From contig NZ_JACXGQ010000008.1 of the NCBI RefSeq assembly GCF_022096995.1, positions 87,593 through 151,592 of the forward strand: DNA of 64,000 bases. Reading direction: 5' to 3'. A program made the position numbers and the translations under genes. A model generated the notes under the pieces. The model made no database searches. It saw only the letters and a program-made list of their open reading frames with translations, and was not told the DNA's origin. Below are positions 46,384-54,966 of the stretch, piece by piece. The stretch is from Yoonia sp. I 8.24. Its GTDB lineage: Bacteria > Pseudomonadota > Alphaproteobacteria > Rhodobacterales > Rhodobacteraceae. Position 1 is the first letter of the stretch. Each line of letters begins with the position of its first letter.

Positions 46384-46416
46384 TCTCGCCGCATGCATTT
46401 ATCGCATACGGCGAGA
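46384..46416 (+). terminator. Hairpin after formate dehydrogenase gene
   Basis: Arms TCTCGCCG and CGGCGAGA, extended by ATGC/GCAT, form a strong stem 10 bases after the stop. No T-run follows; the true terminator is the next hairpin. It may protect the mRNA 3' end. Confidence 0.5.
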
Positions 46417-46426
46417 TAATTGCGGG

Positions 46427-46461
46427 ATGAGCACCCCGAGCGTCTCGGGCTGCTCATTTTT
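46427..46461 (+). terminator. Intrinsic terminator of formate dehydrogenase gene
   Basis: A stem with ATGAGCA/TGCTCAT and CCCGAG/CTCGGG pairs around a CGT loop is followed by TTTTT on the + strand. It ends the formate dehydrogenase transcript before the convergent lipoprotein gene. Confidence 0.88.
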
Positions 46462-46494
46462 ACTATACCGCTCTTCAATAAGGGGCGAAACCGG

Positions 46495-47223
46495 CTACTC
46501 GGATTCTGGCACGCCGGTGATGATACCGGCATAGACGGTGTCGTCATCCCCGCCGCTAAAGCTGCCAAGCAGGTCTGATCCTGTGACCGATCCATAAAGG
46601 TTGCCTTCCACACCACGCCAAGTGATGTCGGCATCAATGAACTGATCAGAATTATTACCCGCTGAGCCTGCCGTGCCATCCACAGTAAATAGATCATTAC
46701 CGCCCGAAATAGTATTGTTTCCAAAATCGACGTTCAGATCCATAATACCTGTCGTTGTGGTAATGCCGTGTGGGGCTGTTGTGATGTTTGTTATCTCTTC
46801 TATTTCATATCGCGTGTTAAACGTAACGGCTCCGCTAGCTGGGGTGGATGTAGCTAAAGGCGCGTTGTTCAGCCCGGAATTGGCGAAAAATACGGCTTCA
46901 CCATCTTCTATCCCATAGCCGACGTATGCATACGCGCTCGCTTTATTCTGAGTATCGCTCAGTACGAGGTTGTGCGCTCGGGAATTGATAAGTGACAAAT
47001 CTTCGTTATCCGACGAGATCTGTGCATAAAAGTCTGAAATAGTATTTACTGAAATATGTTTCGTCCTTGTGGACGTCGCTAATCCGCTGTCTAGAACGAT
47101 ACTTTGGCCCGCGACCTTCGTAACATCGGAAGTAGAGGGCGTCTCAGTTTCTGGTGATGTGCCTGAACTGCTGCATGCAGCGGTTAAACAAAGCAGGAGT
47201 GCCGTAATCGATTTCGTGTTCAT
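46495..47223 (-). CDS. TbpB-like (transferrin-binding-protein-type) lipoprotein
   Basis: The 242-residue product has a signal peptide with a lipobox ending LTAAC (Cys at residue 17) and a Ser/Thr/Glu-rich linker. A beta-rich C-terminal domain ends in GVEGNLYGSVTGSDLLGSFS then GGDDDTVYAGIITG. This matches the pattern of TbpB/Slam-dependent surface lipoprotein barrels. Alphaproteobacterial members are rarely characterised, and no tbpA-like receptor or Slam gene is seen nearby. Binding of haem, iron protein or another ligand is only a possibility. Confidence 0.7.
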   Translation of the reverse strand: MNTKSITALLLCLTAACSSSGTSPETETPSTSDVTKVAGQSIVLDSGLATSTRTKHISVNTISDFYAQISSDNEDLSLINSRAHNLVLSDTQNKASAYAYVGYGIEDGEAVFFANSGLNNAPLATSTPASGAVTFNTRYEIEEITNITTAPHGITTTTGIMDLNVDFGNNTISGGNDLFTVDGTAGSAGNNSDQFIDADITWRGVEGNLYGSVTGSDLLGSFSGGDDDTVYAGIITGVPESE

Positions 47224-47453
47224 TCGTGTGTTTCCAAGATGAGTTTTGCAGTGCTTGGCACATCGCGTGATCCCCGCGGTGTGTCCAATAACGTTTTGTT
47301 TATTGGCGGTTTTTCATTCTGGGATGAATGGGTGGGGTGCCGCAAGTGAACTTTATGGCATTGCTATTGAATAGCAGGTCTAGAAACGCGACCTTTGAAT
47401 GAATAAAACAACGCGTTTGATATAGTTATGGCGCGTATTCTGGAGAAACGCAT

Positions 47454-48944
47454 ATGCGCAAAATAAGTTTAATCGTGGCCCTAACTGCCTTTGCCTTGCC
47501 TGCTGCGGCAGATGATGCTGCCTTGCTAATCGGGGTTGAGCGATACCAAGAGCTGCGGCGGGTTCCGGGTGCTTCTGATGTGCTTGATAGTGCCCAAGAC
47601 CTGCGGCGTGCAGGTTACGACGTGACCACATTGTCCAACGGGACCAGCGCAAATATGGCGCGGACGTTGAACCGCTTTGCGCAGAGCGCAACGGATGCGG
47701 ATCGGTTGATTGTCGGCCTGTCGGGGCGTTTTGTAACGGATGGTGCGCGCAGTTGGCTTTTGGCGACAGATAGCCAGAGCCCAACATACTTTGGCCTGTC
47801 AGATGCGGTATCAATCGACAGCGTTCTTCAGGTTTTGGCGCAGACCCCGGGGCAGGCGATCTTGATCCTCGGATACGATCTGGATGGCGACGCGCAGTTT
47901 GGCAACTATTTGCGAGAAGGCGTCGGAGACCTAAATATCCCGCAAGGCGTGACCGTTCTTTACGGTGAACCCAATTCCACCGATGGGGTTGTGATGGAGG
48001 CGATTACCGTTCCGGGCGCGGATGTCATGGCATTTGCGCGGGATGCGCGTTGGTTGAATATTGCAGGGTTTGCGCCACGGGCATTGGTTATGCAGCCCGA
48101 CGAAGAGGACGCTGAGACGCGCCCCCCCGGCCACCCGACCCTGCAATTCTGGATTACCACGCAAGAGCTGAACACGGCTGACGCCTACCGCGATTTTGCC
48201 TTGAACTATCCGCGCAGCCCTTACGCCCAAGAGGCCCGCACGCGGCTGGACGAGATAGAGAACGATCCCCAGCGCCTTGCCGAGATTGCCGAGGCTGATC
48301 TTGCGCTGACGCGGAATGCGCGGCGCGATATTCAGCGCGATCTGACCTTGCTTGATTACAACACGCGCGGCGTTGATGGCATCTTTGGACCGGGCAGTCG
48401 CCGCGCCATCCGTAACTGGCAGCAATCCAACGGGTTTGCGCAAACGTCATTTTTGACGGCAGAGCAGATTAATCGGATCGATGCGCAGGCTAGCCGCAGG
48501 GCCGCTGAAATCGCCGAGGCAGAAGAACGCGTGCGCGCACAGGCCGAACAGCTTGACCGCGCCTATTGGGAAGAAACTGGTGCGCGCGGTGATGCCGCTG
48601 GCTACCGCGCCTATCTGAACACCTATCCCGATGGGATTTTTGCCGAAGAAGCCCGTGAGGCCTTGGACGAAGATGCGGACGAGACCGAAAGCGAAGGTGG
48701 TGCTGAAAGTAATCAAGCCGCTGCAGATGCAGAGGCCGCGCTACGGATAAACCCGGTTATGGCGCGGTTGATTGAAAGCCGTTTGTCGCAAATGGGGTTC
48801 AATCCGGGGCAAGTTGACGGGCAGTTTGACAGTGAAACGCGCGGCGCAATCAGCCGCTACCAAACCCGCAGCGGCCTGCCTGCAACGGGATATCTGAACG
48901 AGCGGACATTGGCGCGGCTGCTTGCAGATACATTTGGGCGATAG
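47454..48944 (+). CDS. Secreted pseudo-caspase with two peptidoglycan-binding-like domains
   Basis: The 496-residue product has a signal peptide (cleavage near PAAADD). A caspase-like fold follows (about 20-220): AALLIGVERYQELRRVPGAS, DLRRAGYDVTTLSNG and LIVGLSGRFVTDGARSWLLA. The catalytic dyad is missing: the usual GHG is SGRF, and the Cys strand reads ILILGYDLDGD. Next come a short TPR/SPOR-like repeat (YRDFALNYPRSPYAQEARTR), a PG_binding_1-type module (TRGVDGIFGPGSRRAIRNWQ), a coiled coil (about 348-375) and a second repeat (YRAYLNTYPDGIFAEEAREA). An acidic linker and a second module (GQVDGQFDSETRGAISRYQ) end it. Function unknown; probably envelope-associated. Confidence 0.75.
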   Translation: MRKISLIVALTAFALPAAADDAALLIGVERYQELRRVPGASDVLDSAQDLRRAGYDVTTLSNGTSANMARTLNRFAQSATDADRLIVGLSGRFVTDGARSWLLATDSQSPTYFGLSDAVSIDSVLQVLAQTPGQAILILGYDLDGDAQFGNYLREGVGDLNIPQGVTVLYGEPNSTDGVVMEAITVPGADVMAFARDARWLNIAGFAPRALVMQPDEEDAETRPPGHPTLQFWITTQELNTADAYRDFALNYPRSPYAQEARTRLDEIENDPQRLAEIAEADLALTRNARRDIQRDLTLLDYNTRGVDGIFGPGSRRAIRNWQQSNGFAQTSFLTAEQINRIDAQASRRAAEIAEAEERVRAQAEQLDRAYWEETGARGDAAGYRAYLNTYPDGIFAEEAREALDEDADETESEGGAESNQAAADAEAALRINPVMARLIESRLSQMGFNPGQVDGQFDSETRGAISRYQTRSGLPATGYLNERTLARLLADTFGR

Positions 48945-48956
48945 ACGCTCGAGACT

Positions 48957-49000
48957 AAAAAAGGAGGGCCGCCTGTTACGCAGACGGCCCCCCCTTTTTT
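48957..49000. terminator. Bidirectional intrinsic terminator
   Basis: AAAAAAGG-A-GGGCCG pairs with CGGCC-CCCCTTTTTT around a 13-base loop. It has A-runs on one side and T-runs on the other, so it can end both the rightward pseudo-caspase gene and the leftward PPC-repeat gene. Confidence 0.88.
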
Positions 49001-49014
49001 AGTTTTTACCACGC

Positions 49015-50217
49015 TTATTGTGCGCGGACGTAGCGTTCAGCCAAAAGGCGGATCAGGCCAGCGTTGTTGTCGTATTGCCGCACACCGATGATGTACGTGC
49101 CAGACTGCACACGCGACATCACGAGGCTATCAAGCCCATCACCATAGTCGTCATTTTGTCCAACTTCCCGGCCAAGATCATCATAGACTACCAGCCAAGG
49201 GTCGCTGTTGCCGCCGCCAATCGCTTCAATCACAAGCAAGCTGTTGTCCGGAACATCGACGGTGAACCATGTGACATCGTCAGTGGCTTGCACGTCCTGA
49301 CGGACGCGTGATTCAAGCACACCAAGATCTGTCACGGGAATGCTACCATCAAGTGGTGGGGCTGCTTCGCCGCGATCATAAAGCGACAGAAGCGCCGCTT
49401 CGGCGTCATATTCGGAAAGCGTCACAGTGATCGGCGCATATTCGTCGCTCAGTGCGGCCATCGCGATGCAATAGGTGCCTGCGTCCAATGTGTCAGTGAC
49501 ATCGATCCGCGAATTGAGCCCGTCATAATCGTCATTTTCAGCGATATACATATCATTCGCGCCGTAAAGCGTGATCACTGGATCAGCGGATTCATTTTCG
49601 GCAGTGATGCTGACCTGTGCGGGCGCATCAAGCGTGAAGCTCCAGTTTGGGTTGTCTGCAACCGAACCTGTGACAATGCTGCCAAGCCCACCCATTGGGG
49701 TCGCTGTTTCACAACCGCCAGCACTACTGCCGCCGCCAGTTGATTCCATGACACCTTCGGTCAGGGCTTCATGCTCTTGCAAGCCAACACGTACAAATGC
49801 GGTCATCGGGCCGCCGTCGTAGCTGCGCAGCGCCATGCAATATGTGCCAGCCTCTAGATATGTTTCCGCACGCGATGCCGCGTTGCCGCCAGAATCATCA
49901 TCGGACGCGACAATGCCGCCGTTGCTGTCGAGAATGTCGATAATGGTATCGCCCGCGCCGCGTCCTGCAGCCTCCATGCGTACGTCAGCTCCTTGGCTAA
50001 GCGTAAACAGTGACACATATTCATTGCCACCTAATACAAGCGCCATTTGCTCCATATAAGAGCCTGCCGCGGCGATGTCGGATGATGCTTCATCGCCGCC
50101 AATCCACTGGCCGCCATTTCCAGCACCACCACAAAGTGCTTCTTGGGCGGCGGCGGGGGCCGCAAGGCCCAACATCGCAACCGCGAGAGCGCCTGATCTA
50201 GCGTTTAAAAACTGCAT
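49015..50217 (-). CDS. Secreted protein with three PPC-like repeats
   Basis: From ATG 50217, with AAGGAA upstream, the 400-residue product has a signal peptide ending near PAAAQE. It carries three successive beta-sandwich modules of the bacterial pre-peptidase C-terminal type. Each has a Pro/Asp-rich strand and the mark DDD or NDDY before an AGTY or SGTY turn. The first two modules hold a Cys pair (ALCGG with TYCMAL, GGCETA with TYCIAM), suggesting disulphides; the third has lost both. There is no catalytic domain. Convergent with the pseudo-caspase gene. Confidence 0.8.
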   Translation of the reverse strand: MQFLNARSGALAVAMLGLAAPAAAQEALCGGAGNGGQWIGGDEASSDIAAAGSYMEQMALVLGGNEYVSLFTLSQGADVRMEAAGRGAGDTIIDILDSNGGIVASDDDSGGNAASRAETYLEAGTYCMALRSYDGGPMTAFVRVGLQEHEALTEGVMESTGGGSSAGGCETATPMGGLGSIVTGSVADNPNWSFTLDAPAQVSITAENESADPVITLYGANDMYIAENDDYDGLNSRIDVTDTLDAGTYCIAMAALSDEYAPITVTLSEYDAEAALLSLYDRGEAAPPLDGSIPVTDLGVLESRVRQDVQATDDVTWFTVDVPDNSLLVIEAIGGGNSDPWLVVYDDLGREVGQNDDYGDGLDSLVMSRVQSGTYIIGVRQYDNNAGLIRLLAERYVRAQ

Positions 50218-50356
50218 AAAATATTCCTTTTCTATTCGGTCAAGGTTGTGGGCATACGATAATCGCATTGCGCTATCGGTGACTAGACCAAACGGTAAAA
50301 AGTGTGGAAATCCTGACCGCGGCATAATCGCCGGGACCCGCAGGCCTGTTTTCCAT

Positions 50357-50394
50357 AAAAAAAGGCCGCGCCCCGAAGGGGTGCGACCTTTTCA
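50357..50394 (-). terminator. rpmJ intrinsic terminator
   Basis: On the minus strand AAAAGG-T-CGC-A-CCCC pairs with GGGGCGCGGCCTTTT around TTCG and is followed by TTTTTTT. It lies about 20 bases after the rpmJ stop. Confidence 0.88.
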
Positions 50395-50413
50395 AATAGT
50401 GCTCATTCGCGGC

Positions 50414-50539
50414 TTAGCCTTGGCGGGCTTTGAACCGTGGTTGCGTCTTGTTGATCACATAGACGCGGCCCTTACGGCGCACGATGCGGCAATCGCGGTG
50501 GCGCTGCTTGAGCGAGCGGAGGGAGTTACGTACCTTCAT
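50414..50539 (-). CDS. rpmJ: 50S ribosomal protein L36
   Basis: The 41-residue protein [20 protein letters not shown]... is the long L36 form common in proteobacteria (C- variant), with the conserved [20 protein letters not shown] end. Only one cysteine remains of the zinc ligands, so it is a zinc-independent (C-minus) type. The start at 50539 was chosen by family; the longer frame runs through the tRNA gene. It sits downstream of tRNA-Val on the same strand. Confidence 0.93.
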   Translation of the reverse strand: MKVRNSLRSLKQRHRDCRIVRRKGRVYVINKTQPRFKARQG

Positions 50540-50613
50540 GGTCGTGTCCTTCATGTCGCGGCGCGCGGATTGCGCCTTGGGTTGCATTGGCGGACCGAAG
50601 TCCGGTGAATTCA

Positions 50614-50688
50614 TGGTGGACGATACTGGGATCGAACCAGTGACCCCTTCGATGTCAACGAAGTGCTCTACCGCTGAGCTAATCATCC
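50614..50688 (-). tRNA. tRNA-Val (anticodon GAC)
   Basis: The minus strand folds as a complete tRNA. The acceptor GGATGAT pairs with ATCGTCC, with one G-U. The D-arm contains AGCTCAGCGGTAGAGC, the anticodon stem CTTCG/CGAAG holds loop TTGACAT (GAC, reading GUC and GUU Val codons), and the T-arm contains GGTTCGATCCC. The CCA end is encoded. Seventy-five bases, no intron. Confidence 0.95.
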
Positions 50689-50842
50689 ATGTTACCGCCG
50701 CAACCGCCATCGCCCTATAACGAAATAGGACGCGGGCAAACCGCGTCAGGTGTGCGGTCTATAAAAGGAGTCGGAGGCAGGATCAAGGGCTTTTGGAAAA
50801 AACAAAATTCAGGTTATGCTATGCGCCGGAGGGATATGTTTT

Positions 50843-51706
50843 TTGTCCAATACTGCCTATCAAATTGCGCGTCCAGCACAACGGAACACAAGCGTCGTTT
50901 TCGCCTCGCCGCATAGCGGTCGCGGCTATACGGCTGCCTTTATGGGGCAGGTGGATCTTGATGCAATGCTGATCCGCTCATCAGAGGATGCGTTTGTGGA
51001 TCAGCTATATGCGGCCGCGCCCGATTTTGGTGCGCCACTTATCCGGGCTATTGCCCCGCGTGCGTTTGTTGATCTTAATCGCGGTCCGGATGAATTTGAT
51101 CCTGCGTTGATCAAAGATATTTTCCGCAAGCCACAGAACCCGCGCATTGCAAGCGGGCTGGGGGTTATTCCGCGTGTCGTCGCCAATGGGCGGCATATCT
51201 ACCGGGGGAAAATTACGCTCGCGCAGGCGCATGACAGGATCGCGAATTACTGGCGGCCCTATCACGACCAACTTCAAACGCTGATGGATGAAAGCAACCG
51301 GGCTTATGGCCAATCGATTCTGATCGACTGCCATTCGATGCCGCATGAAGCCCTATCGACAATGACTAGCCCAAACACAACGCTTCCTGATATTGTTCTT
51401 GGGGATCGGTTCGGCAAAACGGCAGCACCGCAGATCATGGACCAGGTCGAACAGGCATTTGTGAGCGCCGGTTTTCGGGTAGCGCGTAACGCGCCCTTTG
51501 CTGGGGCCTATATCGTGCAGCGCTATGGGCATCCCGCCCGATCTCAACATGCAATTCAAGTAGAGATCGACCGGGGTATTTACATGAATGAAAAAACGCT
51601 GACCCTGAACCCAGACTTCGCACATATTCAAGCGGTGATATCGGGGGTGATCGCGCAAATCGCCGAAATTGGCATGCCCGCAGATCAACGAATCGCAGCC
51701 GAATAG
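50843..51706 (+). CDS. N-formylglutamate amidohydrolase
   Basis: The family hydrolyses N-formylglutamate, the end of one histidine-degradation route, or related N-formyl amino acids. The core signatures are VVFASPHSGRGY near the start, RAFVDLNRGPDEFDP, ILIDCHSMPHE with likely metal ligands, and RNAPFAGAYIVQRYGHPARS. I chose TTG 50843 because GGAGGG lies nine bases upstream and SNTAYQIARPA fits the family start. An ATG at 50816 is the alternative. No other hut gene is in the window. Confidence 0.85.
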   Translation: MSNTAYQIARPAQRNTSVVFASPHSGRGYTAAFMGQVDLDAMLIRSSEDAFVDQLYAAAPDFGAPLIRAIAPRAFVDLNRGPDEFDPALIKDIFRKPQNPRIASGLGVIPRVVANGRHIYRGKITLAQAHDRIANYWRPYHDQLQTLMDESNRAYGQSILIDCHSMPHEALSTMTSPNTTLPDIVLGDRFGKTAAPQIMDQVEQAFVSAGFRVARNAPFAGAYIVQRYGHPARSQHAIQVEIDRGIYMNEKTLTLNPDFAHIQAVISGVIAQIAEIGMPADQRIAAE

Positions 51707-51710
51707 ACGC

Positions 51711-52607
51711 TTAGCGCAAAGCAAGTGCTGCTTGCTTGATAACATCTGTAACCGTCGCAATCCGGGCGAATTTAGAATGTCCTTTCCGTGAAATGAGCCA
51801 CAGTTCTTGCGACTTTGCCTGCTGTAGCGGATAAATTGATATGTTGTTTTGCTGTGCAAACGCTTTGACGCCTGATCGCGGTAAAACCGTATACCCCAAA
51901 CCGTTCGCGACGGGCATCAGGATTTGCCCAATTTGATTAACATACGTGCGGATTCGCAAGCGATCAGATCCTGTATACTCTTGTGGAAAATTGGCTGCGA
52001 ACAAGACATCGGCATAGGCAAAGCCGTCAGGGTGGGCCACAAATCCAAGACGATTTAGGTCGTTTAGGCGCATGGTCTTTTGCCCATATTGTGCGGGCAG
52101 CGCGAGGCAAAGTTCCTCACAGGCAAGTTTAGTGGCCTGCAAGCGGGGGTGCGTTGTGGTGCCGGAAACGATCCCTAAATCAAGTTTTCCATCTAACACG
52201 TCGCTTTCAATGCGTGATTGCGGTGCCGCTTCGAGACTGATCATAAGATGTTCGGCCTGCTGCATCTGTTCAATAAGGCGAGGATACAACCATGTCGCAA
52301 AGCTGCCCGAGCACCCAATGCGCACCGTCCCTGAAAATGGATCGTCGGCTGATATAGTCTCTTGAAGGTGGCGTTCCTGTTCCATGCGTTCTGCGCAGAC
52401 CCGCAAAACGGCTTCGCCCACTGGGGTTACAGAAAAGGATTTTCCGTCCTTTAGGATAAGTGGTTTTCCAACCTGCCTTTCTAATTTTCTGAGCTGCTGT
52501 GAAACTCCAGGCTGCGTCATGCCTAGCCGGTCGGCGGCACGCGTAAAGTGGTTGGTTTCACAAAGAACCATAAATGTATTTAGCCATGTAGCGTTCAGCA
52601 TATTCAT
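51711..52607 (-). CDS. LysR-type transcriptional regulator
   Basis: The 298-residue protein has the LysR winged helix at the N-terminus (TFMVLCETNHFTRAADRLGM then TQPGVSQQLRKLERQVGKPL) and a periplasmic-binding-like effector domain. It is divergent from a VOC-family gene with 93 bases between, holding an AT-rich dyad, the standard layout for a LysR regulator and its target. The effector is unknown. ATG 52607 or 52601. Confidence 0.88.
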   Translation of the reverse strand: MNMLNATWLNTFMVLCETNHFTRAADRLGMTQPGVSQQLRKLERQVGKPLILKDGKSFSVTPVGEAVLRVCAERMEQERHLQETISADDPFSGTVRIGCSGSFATWLYPRLIEQMQQAEHLMISLEAAPQSRIESDVLDGKLDLGIVSGTTTHPRLQATKLACEELCLALPAQYGQKTMRLNDLNRLGFVAHPDGFAYADVLFAANFPQEYTGSDRLRIRTYVNQIGQILMPVANGLGYTVLPRSGVKAFAQQNNISIYPLQQAKSQELWLISRKGHSKFARIATVTDVIKQAALALR

Positions 52608-52619
52608 TCCAAAATATTA

Positions 52620-52648
52620 TGAAAAATATCATATTTGATAATTTTTCA
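52620..52648. promoter_or_regulatory. Candidate LysR operator
   Basis: TGAAAAATATCA (52620-52631) and TGATAATTTTTCA (52636-52648) are near-perfect inverted arms around a short AT spacer, midway between the divergent starts. This fits a LysR recognition dyad controlling both the regulator gene and the VOC gene. Confidence 0.5.
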
Positions 52649-52700
52649 AATCACAATGCGTGCGGTATACGCCCCAGAATAATTCAAAAAGGAAAGCAAC

Positions 52701-53198
52701 ATGTTACCGACACCACGGACTTTTTCACATATCGGCCTATCCGTTCCCGATGTCGAAAAGGCAGTTAAGTTCTATACAGAGGTTCTTGGCTTCTACGTCA
52801 TTATGCAACCGACGAAAGTCGTCGAAGATGACAGTGATATTGGGAAGATGTGTACTGATGTCTTTGGCGCGGGCTGGAAGCAGCTGCGTATTGCCCACCT
52901 TGCCACTGCTGATCGTGTTGGAATCGAATTATTTGAATTTAACGGGAACCATGCCCCCGCAGAGAATTTAAACTTTCGCCAGCACGGGACATTTCATTTT
53001 GCGATCCAAGACCCAAACCTCGAAGGCTTGCTTGAGAAAATTCTCGCGGCAGGGGGAAAACAACGGATGCCCGTCCGAGAATATTTCCCGGACGAAAAAC
53101 CGTATCGCATGGTTTATGTCGAAGACCCGTTTGGCATCGTGTTCGAACTGTATAGCCACAGCTATGAACTAACCTATTCAAATGGTGCTTACACGTGA
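52701..53198 (+). CDS. VOC-family dioxygenase/lyase, LysR-associated
   Basis: The 165-residue protein has two glyoxalase-fold modules with likely metal ligands: the His in TFSHIGLSVPDVEKAVKFYT, the His in GTFHFAIQD and the Glu in GIVFELYSHSYEL. Similar proteins are annotated as lactoylglutathione lyase-like or extradiol-type. The true substrate is unknown. The divergent LysR gene and shared dyad suggest it is induced by its own substrate. Confidence 0.8.
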   Translation: MLPTPRTFSHIGLSVPDVEKAVKFYTEVLGFYVIMQPTKVVEDDSDIGKMCTDVFGAGWKQLRIAHLATADRVGIELFEFNGNHAPAENLNFRQHGTFHFAIQDPNLEGLLEKILAAGGKQRMPVREYFPDEKPYRMVYVEDPFGIVFELYSHSYELTYSNGAYT

Positions 53199-53225
53199 AC
53201 AATGTTGGATCGCGGTGGCGGGCTT

Positions 53226-54743
53226 TTAACCCATCGCGATCTCGTCTGCCAGAAACGCTTCTGGATCATCGACCTCGATCAGGCGTTTCCGGTCGATCCA
53301 CCAAAACCTATTTCCGATGTTCCGAATGAAACTACGATCATGGCTGACCAGCAGGCAGGACGCACCATGCGCGATCAATTCCGCCTCAAGCGCCTCTTGC
53401 CCATCGATATCAAGATGATTTGTCGGCTCGTCTAGCAGGTAGAAGTTTGGATGCTGCAGCCGCAGGATCAGCATTGCGAGCCGCGCTTTTTGCCCACCAG
53501 AGAGACCGGCAATTTTGGTGTCTTGCATCTGAATGTTCACGCCCGCATTTGCCAAAAGCCCCCGCGCGCGCTGATCACCGATATCAAACTGCCCCGCAAC
53601 GGCGGTCATGGGGGTGTCGGCATCATCCAATTGGCTTAGATGTTGATCGGAATAGCCATAGGCCACCGATGGCGCACATTTGATCGGTGTTTCCGCGCCC
53701 TCAAGCGCGCGGTGGATCATCTTTACCAGTTGGGTTTTCCCTGTCCCATTTGTACCGAGCAACACGATCCGGTCGCCTTGGCTGATCCATTTCTTGCCCG
53801 TTGTATAAAGTGTCCGCCCGTCAGGCGTAGTTACCGCCACATCATCAAGCGTCACCAGAGATTTCGCGTGGGTGCCGCTATTGGTCAGCTTAATATCGCC
53901 TGCGCCTCTGTCTTGGTGGGCAGGTTTTGCACTTGCTTCGATTTTTGCCGCGCGATCGTTGAGCTGTTTGGTTTTCGTGATCAGCAGGTCGGAGCCAGAG
54001 TTGATTCCGATGTTTTTTAGCTTTGCCGCCTGCTTGCGCAGTTGGCTTGCTTTGTTGAGGTCATTGGTAAAACGGCGCTCATCGGCTTCGTCAGCCGCGT
54101 CCAAGGCGGCGCGGGCCGAGGTGAACGGCAGTTGAAACACCCTTGACCGGTCGGCGCGTAAAAACAAAGTGCGATTGGTGGTCGCGTCCAAAAAGGCACG
54201 GTCATGGCTGGTGATCACGACAGGGGTGTCACGCGGTAGCGCAGTTAGCCAATCTTGCAGCAGGCCAATGCGGTGCAAGTCGAGATGGTTTGTCGGTTCG
54301 TCCAATAGCAAAATATCGGGTTCCAGCACCCATGCCGCCGCCAGCAGCGCCGTGCGCTGCCAACCACCGCTCAGTTCAGACAATGGTTTGTGTTGTAGAC
54401 CATAGGGAACCTGAAGATCACCAAGCACGACATCCACACGCCATGCTTCAAAATCGGCTTGCTCGGGCGGAAGGGCCGACAGCACAAATTCATAAAGCGT
54501 TTGGGCCAATTGGTAAGACGAAACGTGTTGGGCCACATGCCCGATACGCAAGCCACGGGCGCGTGTGATCTCGCCTGTTGTGGGTTCAAACGTCCCTGAA
54601 ATACAGCCCATCAAGGTTGATTTCCCGCGCCCATTGGCGGCAACGAGCCCGATCCGGTCGCCTTTGGAAATAGTCAGGGTGAGGTCAGTAAACAGCGGAC
54701 CGCCAAGGGTCACGCCCAAAGCATTGATATGGATAAGTGTCAT
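53226..54743 (-). CDS. ABC-F family ATPase
   Basis: From ATG 54743 the 505-residue protein has two ABC domains and no membrane segment. The first has Walker A GLVAANGRGKSTLMGCISG and signature LSGGWQRTALLAAAWVLEPD with LLLDEPTNHLDL. The second has VLLGTNGTGKTQLVKMIHRA and LSGGQKARLAMLILRLQHPN with LDEPTNHLDI. An Ala/Lys-rich linker sits between. ABC-F proteins act on ribosomes, in antibiotic protection or translation control; subtype is unclear. Confidence 0.88.
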   Translation of the reverse strand: MTLIHINALGVTLGGPLFTDLTLTISKGDRIGLVAANGRGKSTLMGCISGTFEPTTGEITRARGLRIGHVAQHVSSYQLAQTLYEFVLSALPPEQADFEAWRVDVVLGDLQVPYGLQHKPLSELSGGWQRTALLAAAWVLEPDILLLDEPTNHLDLHRIGLLQDWLTALPRDTPVVITSHDRAFLDATTNRTLFLRADRSRVFQLPFTSARAALDAADEADERRFTNDLNKASQLRKQAAKLKNIGINSGSDLLITKTKQLNDRAAKIEASAKPAHQDRGAGDIKLTNSGTHAKSLVTLDDVAVTTPDGRTLYTTGKKWISQGDRIVLLGTNGTGKTQLVKMIHRALEGAETPIKCAPSVAYGYSDQHLSQLDDADTPMTAVAGQFDIGDQRARGLLANAGVNIQMQDTKIAGLSGGQKARLAMLILRLQHPNFYLLDEPTNHLDIDGQEALEAELIAHGASCLLVSHDRSFIRNIGNRFWWIDRKRLIEVDDPEAFLADEIAMG

Positions 54744-54948
54744 GAAAAGTCTCTGATCAAAGCAGTCATGTCGCGCGGTGGCGACGGGAAGGGCAAATCG
54801 GTGGCTGTTGACCAATGATCAGCCCTGCAAACGGATTTACAGGGCGGCGCGGGGACCATGCTGAAGTTGGCGGAATATACGCATGTTCAGCTTGTGCCCT
54901 CCCTTTGTGATGCGTGACAGATGGGGTGAGCCTAGCCAGCAAGGGGGC

Positions 54949-54966
54949 GGTGGGTCAAGACCCACC
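54949..54966. repeat. Short palindrome after dinB
   Basis: GGTGGGTC-AA-GACCCACC is a perfect eight-base inverted repeat touching the dinB stop. The related string GGTGGGTCTTGACCCACC recurs, from memory, in many proteobacterial intergenic regions, so this is likely an interspersed repeat. It has no T-run. Confidence 0.5.
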
